Part shown: positions 54,146-64,000 of the stretch, one piece after another
Position numbering within the stretch: the stretch's first letter is position 1
Layout: each line of letters starts with the position of its first letter
From: Azolla caroliniana
Lineage: Eukaryota > Polypodiophyta
Direction of reading: 5' to 3'
Assembly (NCBI GenBank): GCA_043228905.1
Contig: JBHGNT010000002.1
Span: forward strand, 20,522,001 to 20,586,000
Length of the DNA: 64,000 nucleotides
Made by a program: the position numbers and the translations under genes
The notes under the pieces: generated by a model
Databases searched by the model: none
Told to the model about the DNA's origin: nothing
The model's input: only the letters and a program-made list of their open reading frames with translations

Positions 54146-57100
54146 ACTTTTTGGCCTTTTCCTCACACCCACACATTTTCTCCAATTGCTCACCACCACA
54201 CCACACCAATGTGTGTGTGTGTGTGTGTGTTCCTATCACCCCACCCCACACCCACACTCTCTATCCATATGACTCGCCCAAGAAAAGGAAGAGAGAAGTT
54301 TTACCGCGTCATTTTCGTCGCACTTTTCTTTTTCTATCTTGGGTTTCTTTCGATTTGGAACTATCGTTTTCGTCGACTTTATCGCCTCGCCACAATTTCT
54401 TCCTTTTCTTTCGTTCGTATTTGTGTGTTTGTTTGTTTGTGTGTGTGTATATGTATGCTTTTCGTGAAGCGTGGCAACTTGCGATTCGTTGCTAGCATGC
54501 CATCCGTTATCCTCTTTAATCCACTCATATTTCAAATCCTTTCGTATTACTCCTAGGAGGGGATGTTCACACACACACACACAACACATTTATATACACC
54601 AACATTGTGAACCCCTACGCTCCACCACAGAAACGATTGTAAATTTGTAGTAATAGTACATTCCTCACTCCCGAGCACACACACAAAAAAACTGAAATCG
54701 ACCGTTTTCTTAAACCCTTTTGTGGACCTCTATTCCGACAAGTTTTGTGTATTTCTAATCTTTTTTTTTGAGAGCTCATGTCATTAGCAATATTGCTTAT
54801 TTTGCATTTGAACTTTTCCTAATCCATTTAGGTGGACCTCGTGTCATTGAGTTGGCATAAATTGAGAACGATTGATCGATTGTGTTTGTCTCACCACTGC
54901 ATTGTCTTCCATTGGCCAAATCATTTTTGAAAGTTGGGTGGGTGTAGCCATGCTTGACTACATATTTCATATCCCCATATTGAGTAATCATCTAACACCA
55001 CCGTTTTTATGTCACCCGAAAAGTTAGCAATCATGAAACAGTTAATCTAAATGAGACAACCTAGGATGTGAATGGACATTCGAATCTCTCTCCGTCAATA
55101 AAGAGCATTTGGATGTATTTGTTTGGAAACTATACCATGATAGTCATCCATCACAATAGAAAGAAAGCAACAAACTAGAGAAAACAACAAACTATTTATA
55201 GCTCAATGGATAATTTTCAAGGATTTTTACGACAAGGATTTTTGACAGATTCGGTCAAATATTTCTGTCAAAGAATACAACAAATGTTTGCTAAAAATAA
55301 ATGTAAGGTTGGCAAAATTTGAAAAGTTTGTCCTATTTTCTGAACTTTTAAGGTTTCATTGCCTACAAAACTCGCCGAACCATTTATATTTAGTTACTCC
55401 AAGAGGTTCCTTTATTTCTTTTTTACCCAAGTAACTAACATATTAACATAGTGCTAGATATTTTTTGGTTTGTGGAAATTTAAATTAAATTAAAATTGCA
55501 TTTTTTATGGGCAATGTTATCATTTTCAACCATTTGGTCATGGAAATGTGAATTTACAAGCGACAATTCAATACATTGAATCAGTGGGGATGTCTACATT
55601 ATGTATGAAGGCAAAAGCTTTTACAGAGTTTAAGGTCATACATAAACTAATTTTAGATGTGAAAACTCAAACTTGGAACATGCTACCTTCTGTACATGCA
55701 CATGCCTCATCGCGGGTTCCACACAATTACAAGTTCACCAAGTGACAAACGTCCCTCTATGTTGAAGAATATAATATTATTTCCTATAATAACTTTATCC
55801 CATTGAGAAATTAGACACAAACACTTTTAGTAATGAATGTACCTTCAACACAAGGCACCACCAACACAATTATCACGTTTACATAAAAATGTTGCTTGCA
55901 AGGATATTGTTGTCTTTAACACATACGATAGAAAAGACAAAGTTTGTTGAACGATATTTTTCGAGATTTCGTAGGGTACACGTACTCAAACTACACATGT
56001 TGACGGTCATTTTCCGCCATAACCACTTCAAATATGCATCTCAGTACGACAACCAATGATGCCTTGATTAATACCAACACCCATATGGACAACAAAGGAC
56101 GTGACAACTGGATTTTCAACTATGCTCAAAGAAACAAAATTACAGGAAACAATGATTAGATGTGGTACAATGTTTCCATTAGATCAAGAACACAATGCTT
56201 AATGCACACAATATTTTTTCATTTTATTTAGAATCGTTTTAGGTTTGCAATCTTAGAATGGAACGTAACATTTAACATTTATGAGATTTGAATTTCTTTG
56301 TTGGATAGAATGTGTTTCATATCACTTTGTCGAAGTTGGTTTTTAAGGTGACCAATGCAAAATAGTGGAAACAACTCTAGTTTTTATGATAGATTGTTAC
56401 CTTTCTTGCTAATTTAGAATATCTACAATTCAAAGAAAATAACAAGGCACTTTAGCCTACATTTGTTAAAGCTATTCAACACAATACACCCATATGTTGT
56501 GGCATAGTTGTTCGAGTTGACATTCATGGGTCATATTAAAAGTCCATGTACTCTTGGGTAGTTTAATGGATTGTGGTGGAATAACTAGTGTTTCGTTTGG
56601 ATGCAAGCATACAAGTATATGTACATGTTATGTATATTACGTACGCACATACATACGTTAAGGATGAGGAGATTATTTGTCTACTTTTAGTGAGCCATTA
56701 ACAATAGTGTCTTCTAGTTAATTTATTCTCAAATCGAGATTACATTCTGAAATTATTTTTCAAATTCAGCATCAATGGTTGGAAATGAATCAGAACCATG
56801 CTTGATTGTAATTCAAAGATACAAGGCTACTCTTGATTTATTTTAGCTATCTAACACGATATCAAAAAATAATTCATTAGAAAATCACCCTTGGTAACCT
56901 TAGCTACAAGATCAAAATCCTTAGCTAGTTCATTCAAGCACCGTATGATGGAAATTTACATTGCGACGAGCAATTGATGCAATATGTGTGAGCAACAACA
57001 TAAACTATGAAATAATCTAGAAAATTGGAAGATGTTGATTGGTCTGGTTTCCTAATGGATCACTAATCGACATCGGTCTTCACATTGTGATCCATGTGGC

Positions 57101-57519
57101 TCTATCAAGCACTAAGGTAAAGTATTGAGGCCTAATCATCCTTGTTTGTGAAGCCGTATTGCCCATGTAGATCTTGAAAGACTTCAACATGTCTATCAAC
57201 ACCTACTTTAACTATTTATGGTAACCTTAGTAGCATACTAATTGCATGGAAACTATCTTTCTATGTCATGCAGTTGTGGAAGAAACAAGGGTTTCTAAAG
57301 ACTATCTAGAGTTAACACAAACCTGATCACCACACTAATTTTGAGATATATGTATGTAATTATGTAAATTACAAAGAAAGAAACACACGAGTATAAAAGG
57401 TATAATGAAGTAAGTGTCTCATAATGGAGGCAAGGAAGAGAAATGAGAACCATAACCTAGGTCTAAGGTTAGATAATCAAAAGTTGTGTTACAACTTACA
57501 ATGTGAATACTTTGGCCTT
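54146..57519. other. RBCS upstream intergenic region, no gene recognised
   Basis: Contains a GT dinucleotide run (54209-54230), CA-rich stretches (54563-54590, 54674-54690) and otherwise AT-rich DNA. Short open frames in 54150-54590 have no recognisable domain. Confidence 0.45.
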
Positions 57520-58720
57520 TTTTTTCCGAAAAAAAAATACGACATTAGTATTAAGAAAATGCCCTACGCTTTAGATACAAGATGTACCTTTCAGTAATGA
57601 GCCTCTTTTTTCTATAGTCTAACTGTTGGCTTAAATAAATATTTCAGTGTAGAGTAGAAAAAACAATTGGCCACGGTTTGGTTCAAGAATGTCAAAATCG
57701 AACCGTTCAAAATTTTTGAAACCGGAACTAAACCAAACCACGAAAGCATTATGTAAAAATCCAAACCGTTAAAATCACGGTCTCGTGGTTCAGTTTTGGT
57801 TTTCAACTTAGGTCAAAATTCAAATTTAAAATTTTCATTATTTCAAATGTTAATTTTTCAAAGTTTTAAAGTTTTTTCTTAAAATGTAAGAATTAGGCTT
57901 AAAAATGAAAAGGTTGTTTAAAAAATATATTTACAAAAATTAAAAAAACCATCAAACCGTTAAAACCGAACCGAACCGGTCACCCCCCAAACTGAACCGT
58001 TTAAATTGTTAAGTTACGATTTCATGGTTCGGTTCAGTTCAAACGGAACTGTGGCCAATTGTTAAGTAGAACCACTCCTGGACCATCTTATTAGAAATCT
58101 GTCTATAAAATATGCCTTTGTCCCATATAACATGAAACTCCAATTGCTTGAGCTTCACTTGTTGCGTATTACCTTTTACACGATCCAAAGAATCTCTGAG
58201 ATTATGCACAATCTCTGTCCAAATACCATAAATTATTTGGGCAGGTCTTTCAGTTACATTTTGAAATACCTTCAAACACTGAGCCTTCAAAATATACCAA
58301 ATTGTGATACTACTTACCAATTGCCATATTTGAGGTTTATCAGTCTCTATTTGTGGATTCAAAGGTATCAATGTTTTTTGCATCAAACCATGTCTCATAG
58401 CAATAGCATTTGCAACCACCTCTTGTTCATATACCATTGGTTTATCTTGTAGCACCGCCCATAATACCGCTCCCCATGTATACACTACTCATGAATATAC
58501 TCGTATTAACAATGTTATGATTTGTTTTCATATTTCCACAGGAAAACCACAACTCCGCAAACAATGTTTAGCAATCTCTACTAGATCCATACAGAAAGGA
58601 AACACTTGGTCATTTATACAAGTTCGAAACCATAAAGGATCTCTTACACATTATAAGCTCATTGGACATTGGTCGTTGCCATACGCACTCACACACAAAC
58701 TATCATTAAACAAATCAGTA
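57520..58720 (-). mobile_element. L1-type LINE 3' fragment, interrupted by an hAT-like element
   Basis: The minus-strand reading 58485-58090 contains IWYILKAQCLKVFQNV and PAQIIYGIWTEIV, typical of the C-terminal end of plant L1 ORF2. Sequence up to about 58720 is related. After the hAT-like insert (58064-57661), the element continues to a 3' end with TATAGAAAAAAGAGGC, then CATTTTCTTAATACTAATG and an A-rich end at about 57545-57520. Confidence 0.68.
57653..58072. mobile_element. hAT-like non-autonomous element nested in an L1 remnant
   Basis: The target duplication AGTAGAAA / AGTAGAAC (7 of 8 matching) lies at 57653-57660 and 58065-58072. The 404-bp element has ends AAACAATTGGCCACGG and TGTGGCCAATTGTTA, and subterminal GGTTCGGTT / AACCGAACC runs around an AT-rich centre. 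It is the same family as the elements at 22986 and 36064. Confidence 0.83.
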
Positions 58721-59223
58721 AGCGCACGCACACACACACACAGATGTTCTCATGATAGTTGATATTGTGGATTTGTACATAACTATCGGTAACTAGTCAC
58801 GATTTTACCGATTGACGAAGTTGTTGGGGTTGTGCTTTACTTGGTTGATCCATAAAATTTTGATAACCTTCTTATGTGTCAAAGACAAGATGAGGCTCCA
58901 TAGAGTGCACATTCATTGCTTTTGCATAGAAAGGATAGGTTAGGTATTGGACCATGCTTTTTCTCTATTTAAGGGTTGGAGTTTAGGCATTTGTCCTCCT
59001 ACTTTGATAGCTTAGTTTTGCCTTTTCTATGAGGGCTTACTTGGGCTGCCTATTAAGTTTGATGTCGGCTCAACATGCTCAAGTGGTGTTTAGATGAATT
59101 GATATTCCCAAAAATGGCCAACATTACTGATACCTTGGAGTGTTACACTTAAAAGGATCACTATCAAGTGTGGAGTGTTCATCTTCCTCACGGTGGGCTA
59201 AGCGAAGGATTAAGTGACGTCAA
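58721..59223. other. Intergenic, nothing recognised
   Basis: Includes a short CA run (58727-58742). No coding or mobile-element pattern was recognised. Confidence 0.4.
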
Positions 59224-59240
59224 TCCTCAACACAAGTATA

Positions 59241-59481
59241 GATGTAAAAATGGTTCACATGAGTACATATTAGAATTGTTCAAGGTGCCTTCAATCAAGG
59301 TGAATTTTCCTATTTCATCATTAGTCAATTTGTCACACTTGTTCTTGCATTATCCAAGTATCCTTTATTTATCATTTTGGCTCTAGATAAGAGTCCAACT
59401 AAAACTCAACCTACCAGGATGCCCAACAAGCTCATTGTGATGTGTGCTACGAAATATTGTTCAGATAATTCTAATATGTAC
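59241..59481 (+). other. 241-bp insertion carrying the 228-bp duplicate, flanked by 17-bp direct repeats
   Basis: TCCTCAACACAAGTATA stands at 59224-59240 and 59482-59498. Between them lie GA, then the 228-bp copy of 51982-52209 (59243-59470), then CTAATATGTAC. The last 11 bases are the reverse complement of a segment near the start of the copy itself (GTACATATTAG), joined through AATT microhomology. No poly(A) tail or terminal inverted repeat typical of a transposon is present. Confidence 0.85.
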
Positions 59482-59498
59482 TCCTCAACACAAGTATA

Positions 59499-59568
59499 TA
59501 ATAAAGGTGAATGGCTTAGAGGTTAGAGCCATAGACCTTCTACTATAGATGTAGAGTTTGGATCTATA
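59499..59568 (+). other. tRNA-like 70-bp insert between direct repeats
   Basis: An A-box-like TGGCTTAGAGGTTAGAGCC (about 59514-59532) and a B-box-like GAGTTTGGATCTA (about 59554-59566) have tRNA spacing. It is bounded on the left by CAACACAAGTATA (part of 59482-59498) and on the right by CAACACAAGTAT (59569-59580), as a retroposed tRNA or SINE head would be. Cloverleaf pairing is imperfect. Confidence 0.5.
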
Positions 59569-59580
59569 CAACACAAGTAT

Positions 59581-59760
59581 TTTTTCTTTTTTCTTTTTCG
59601 AAGAAAAATAGGAATATTTGCATTAAATGTTAATTTTAGGTGCCTCTTTTTCTATAAAAGACACACATTAAGGGTATTTATTCATTTTTTCTTTTTTGAA
59701 GAAAAATAGGAATATTTGCATTAAATGAGAAAATTAGGTGCCACTTTTTCTATAATAGGA
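59581..59760 (-). mobile_element. Two L1 3'-end remnants in tandem
   Basis: On the minus strand, TATAGAAAAAGAGGC..CTAA.. followed by CATTTAATGCAAATATTCC and a poly-A-rich end occurs twice (about 59759-59680 and 59660-59581), spaced 98 bp apart. It shares TATAGAAAAA.GAGGC with the L1 end at 57520-57630. Confidence 0.6.
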
Positions 59761-62700
59761 AGAGAAGAGGGCTTATTTCGGGTCGCCCATATTGTGGTCT
59801 GGAGTGTACCATTAGAGATCGCTTATTTTGTGTTTTAGGAGTGCACCATGAAGGTTTTGTGATGCTTTTCATCATCATCTTCTTCTCCTCAATGTACTTG
59901 AGGTCTTAGGGTTCTATTTTCCTCTTCATCAGGAATATTAGGGTTCTTAGATCTTGTTCTCAGGCGTACCTTGAGACCGATTCTCTAGCAAGCACCATTA
60001 CGCGTTGGTAGATTCAAAGAAGGGGTTCAACAAACTCACATGCCGCCGATCGTTTGAATGGAGGACAAAGTGGTTGAGAACAATACTCTGATTCAAGGCA
60101 TTTTAGCCGTCGGGGGTAGTCATGGTCTTGGCAACCCACTTGACTCACACCTTCACCAAAAACTCGGCTGGCTCCCTAACTTTTGTTTTCGTTTAAACTA
60201 AATGGTTACATTCTAATCGTTCATTGTATCATTTCTCGTTACCACCGTTGTAACTATTCACTATCTATAATTTTGTGACGTCTATTTTGGAAAGGGAATT
60301 TCTTTCGTAATCTAGCATTTTCGGCCTACAAAGTGGCCCCTTTTGGTCTTAATATTGTGCAAACCCCTCGTAATCTCATGTTCCTCGTGCTAATTGTGTT
60401 TCTTGATCCTAACCTCGCACGCAATCGAGCATCATACGAGCCTTTGACACTGAGGAACCTTCGACTCATCACTCCCTTTGAGTTTGGTGAGCCTTCGACT
60501 ATGAGGAGCCTTCGAGTCAGAAGACCTTTCGACTCCTAGGAGCTTTCAACTCTTGGGAGCCTTCGAGTCTTGAAATGTCTGCACCCTCCTAGACTTTGCG
60601 TCCTCCCTATTCCTAGACCCACGTGGTCCTACTCAAGTAGCGCACGCGCGTGCACACACATTTACGTGACAATGGTTTGATTCCTTGAAGCTCAAGAAGA
60701 AGAAGTTGTAAAAATTATAATATAAATGGCTACCAAAGTTCTTCTTTTAAGCTCCGAAGAAGGTAGGCTCACTTGGTGATATGGGCAGTAGGATTCTTCA
60801 AAAGAATAGATAGACTTGAAGCCTTATGACCTTAGCCACAAATGGTTGGAGATGTGAGTAGAATGTGAATTGTAGCAGATTATTGCCAAAAGAACCCAAG
60901 GCCTCAACTGAATGCTTTGATATCTCTGATTAGGGATTGTAGAGTCAATGAGGATTTAAGTTCTTAGAAAGATCCATGTGAACCATATAGCTCATACAAG
61001 GTTGGGGAGCCAAGCCCCAGTAATAAAGGTGTGGCTTAGGCTAACACCCAAAGGTAGTTATTAATTGGAAGCACACACGATGACAATGAATTATGATTTG
61101 TCTAAACCTTCAACCTTGGCGAAGAACTAGAGAATATATTGTTATGGAGGATCAACGTGTAAATACACAATGGAATAGATTCAGTCAATTGGGTCTTTAA
61201 CCCACTCAGACCATTCTTAGTCTTGCTTTCATAGTGTTATGTGCACCTAAGTAAGCAAATACATATCCAACTCGAAGGATGCGGTTAATGTAGTAACCTT
61301 ATAACATCCTCTATCTAATCTTCTCTCTTAAGAAACAAGTGGTTAACCATAGAGGTTATCCAACCTACCACAATGAATATATCTCTTCCTATTAATCACA
61401 TGTATGGAGTTGTTGCCACTTGTTCTCTCCTGACACTTCCCCTTAAGAGCTTTTCCCACACTAACTCCATCCATTTTGATTCACAACCAGATTTGTATTT
61501 TTATAGATAGCTCCAACACCATCCACACTTGGGCTCCCACATCATCCTCTACAAACACCTTGAATATTCAGGCTTCGTAATCCTCTCAAGAAGAGTCTTG
61601 TGTAAAAAGATCCACACAATTTTCCTCCATCACGACAATACTCTAAATTCACATTTTCATCCAAAATGAATTCTTGCATGAAGTGGCATTGAATTATCAA
61701 CACATTTGATAAGGCCATGAGAAACCAAATACATTGTGATAGTGATGAAACTTTGGCTATCACATCCTATTCACATTGGCCCCTCCTTTAAATGTCATCC
61801 TGATTTTTGTTATAAGCTTTCATAGCCATCATACTTCATATTCTACATAACATGCTTTTCTTTGCTCCATTTCTACCTAGGATAGAAAAACATTTGCTTG
61901 GTTCATGAAAAATCTTCCTCCTATCTCTCTTTTGGAAACCTTCGTAGAGAGAGATCCTCAAGATCCGATGGAGCCCCAAATGGGGGTTTGAAGCAATGGA
62001 GGGGTTCTTGATTGCTAATTTTTAACAATCAACCATTGGATTAACAACCAACTACACAATCCTATTTAATTGGCTGAATGGCCTAGTTATAATGGTCAGT
62101 CCATAGAAGAATCACTGTATATATATTGTTATAATATAGAAAAGGAAGTGTGTCTTGTCTCTTATCAAATCTTCATATTAATCTGTGTTCATGCCATGTT
62201 ATATTGTTATTATCTCTCGCTTCTATTCTTCTCTGGTATTCTCCTGTCTATGCAGGGCATGCAAAAAAATATCATAGGCAAGCATTGGGAGCAGGGGCAT
62301 TAAGGTTAGGACACATTCTGAGTGTCTCCTCATTCTCCTAAAAATAACATTATGAATAGTAGGTCTATCAAGATGCCCTTAGTCTAAACTAATCTGCATT
62401 AACCATTGGGTAGTGTAACTGTCTTGTGCTGCCCTTTAATGCTTGTTTTATGTAGGTTAGACTGGGATAGTGAATAGAGATTTCACTCAAAAAGAGTTAA
62501 GAGAAAGCCAAAGATGCAAAGGTAATCTCTGCCTGCCAATCGGAACAATCCCAATGTAATTTGGGTTTAATTCGTTCAATCAAATCAGTAGGTAGTAACG
62601 GCATACAAACTAATTTTAATGTTGGGGTTTTTTATAGTGCCAACCCTACATCACGCGAAACTGTTATATCTAGCATTTAGTTATGCCCACTATTCAAGAA

Positions 62701-62947
62701 ATGGGCCTATCACAGGTTTGCCTTAATACTTTTGCTAATATTGTCATACTACAGGAGACCAGTTGTCTTAACTTCCATAAATCTAGCACATACTACATCC
62801 ATTTCTAGCTAGGAAACTATTCTTTTTACATTACAGAAAGCACTGATTATGGAAGCATAATATTATCTCCAACCTATATATATACATTGCTGAAAAACAG
62901 AATTGGTAGTAAACAATCCTTTGTTTACATTGGGTTTTTAAGGCCGT
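59761..62947. other. Intergenic, no gene recognised
   Basis: No exon pattern matched a family I know. It contains the degenerate repeat at 60435-60575 and a tRNA A-box-like TGGCCTAGTTATAATGGTCAG at about 62078 with no B box. 62320-62947 would include the CRR7 3' flank. Confidence 0.4.
60435..60575. repeat. Degenerate 20-22-bp tandem repeat
   Basis: GAGCCTTCGACTATGAG, GAGCCTTCGAGTCAGAAG, GACCTTTCGACTCCTAG, GAGCTTTCAACTCTTGG and GAGCCTTCGAGTCTTG follow one another. The repeated core is (G)AGCCTTCGA.T. Confidence 0.75.
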
Positions 62948-64000
62948 TTACAGACGAACTTCAAACCATTGGACTACACCGGATCCATCACATATCTCGA
63001 GTTCACATGCCGATTCCAACAGATATGTAGTGGCGGCATCCAGGTCATTAAATCTCGAAAGATCATCAGGGAGAGAGCTATTTGGCCAATTTTCAAGCCA
63101 TCCTCTCAATCTCGTTCGAAGCTCTTCCAAGTCGACAAACACTTCATCTTTCCCGGGTTCAATGAGCACATAATCTTCACAGTCCCCGTATAGTGCGGAT
63201 CTTGAACCTAGCTTAGCAAACACCTTGTGATGCCAGAAAATCTCAACTTAGTCAGAGATTTAGAATAATATTGATAAGTCGGATACCTGATTATAGATAT
63301 CCAAGTAACAAAACTGAAATGGTTTTAATTTTATCAGGATACAAGGCATAGTATGGGTTTTCAGCAGCAAATTTCAAATTACATTGTACATGTGTGGATC
63401 GAATTGCAAGGTTATGTATGTTGTTTAAGGCCTCTGACAGTGATGGGATCACATAGCTAATATTCCGATTGTCACTGTGTTGATCCATTCGTTCCAAAGC
63501 AAAGCAGTCTTAGGCCTACTTGGAGAAAAAGATATCTAATGTTATCTTAAGAGAATTTAAATCTAATTCATTGGTTCTAACTGATTGTGTTTGTGTTTGG
63601 CTGAGTCTGAGAAATTGCAGTACATATTTCACCTTCATTCTTCAACAAACTCATGAATCACGATAGAATCCTCTCTTCTAATATATGCATGTATAAGATA
63701 TGGCATAAGAAAATCAGGACTAACCAAAATAGAATTGAAATATGGATCATTCAGAGTGACAGTAAAAAACCCAAATTTGTTAACAAGACATTCCTTGTCA
63801 GAAAAGGAGGAATATTGGATGCAGTGATGAAGAAGAATGGAACACGGTAATACTTACAGGAGATATAGAGGAGGATCCATTCTTTGAGATCGAATCCGCC
63901 ACGGAGCTCCCAACATTGATGACCTTAGGTTCTGTCCATGGAGAACAAGAAGACAATGGGAGAGGATATAGAGAAGCAGAAGTAGAGGTAGTAGAAGGAA
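62948..64000 (-). CDS. CRR7: CRR7-type NDH complex assembly protein, 5' end outside window
   Basis: CHLORORESPIRATORY REDUCTION 7 family (DUF3571), a small chloroplast stromal protein needed for accumulation of the stroma-facing arm of the chloroplast NDH complex (family knowledge). The last exon is 63223-62948. It begins after the acceptor ATCACAAG with a GTG valine codon and reads DYVLIEPGKDEVFVDLEELRTRLRGWLENWP ... LPDDLSRFNDLDAATTYLLESACELEI ... VQWFEVRL, covering the whole conserved domain. The upstream exon (64000-63858) ends at CCT|GTAAGT in matching phase and reads Ser/Thr-rich (SASLYPLPLSSC...), as expected for a transit peptide. The start codon is off the window and the exon 1 call rests on splice phase and composition. 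I see no evidence that the open frame 63497-63291 inside the intron is an exon. Confidence 0.82.

Noticed and set aside
62070-62303. Overlapping short open frames and a tRNA A-box-like start
   Set aside because: No B box, no cloverleaf, no domain.
63291-63497. Extra CRR7 exon in the intron
   Set aside because: Splicing 63858 directly to 63223 already keeps frame and gives a normal CRR7 layout; the piece has no family match.

Overview
The window is nuclear DNA from a vascular land plant. The evidence is a nuclear RuBisCO small-subunit gene with a chloroplast transit peptide, a chloroplast NDH assembly-factor gene (CRR7 type), GT-AG introns up to 7.6 kb, and a dense load of plant-type transposable elements (Ty1/copia, Ty3/gypsy, L1-type LINEs, hAT-like elements). 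The single intron in RBCS and details of its coding sequence make me lean towards a seed-free plant (fern or lycophyte), but that is a weak inference.

Four host genes are supported. (1) A two-exon PP2A B'/B56 regulatory subunit gene on + (4508-12838), split by a 6.8 kb intron full of LINE debris. (2) A ten-exon atypical (nucellin-like, A1-family) aspartic protease gene on + (36641/36686-51349), with a secretory N-terminus and hydrophobic C-terminal tail. Its exon 1 lies 7.6 kb upstream of exon 2, and its introns 1 and 4 hold several antisense LINE copies and an hAT-like element. (3) RBCS on - (53288-53957), with one 136-bp intron. (4) CRR7 on - (62948 to beyond 64000), with its 5' end off the window. 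These genes are unrelated in pathway except that RBCS and CRR7 both serve the chloroplast.

The rest is mostly mobile DNA. 1-2215 holds at least four same-orientation copies of a SINE-like repeat with a tRNA-His-like head. 14357-19824 is an intact, very young Ty1/copia element (633-bp LTRs, 2 differences seen, TAACT target duplication, initiator-Met primer site). 21.1-24.8 kb is a ruined Ty3/gypsy polyprotein on -, later hit by an hAT-like element and a 5'-truncated L1, both with target-site duplications. 25336-32432 is an essentially full-length L1 with a 17-bp target duplication, an intact ORF1 and an ORF2 broken by one stop codon. 33.9-35.9 kb and 57.5-58.7 kb are further L1 remnants.

The observation I find most interesting is a LINE family with copies in the introns of two genes. 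It has a PCNA-binding (PIP-box) type motif near the ORF C-terminus that reads in all five copies carrying that region, a palindromic GGCCATTTTGGCC 3' tail and a CTTT-rich 3' end. A second notable find is a 228-bp identical duplication (51982 and 59243), whose second copy lies between 17-bp direct repeats and ends in an 11-bp snap-back inversion.
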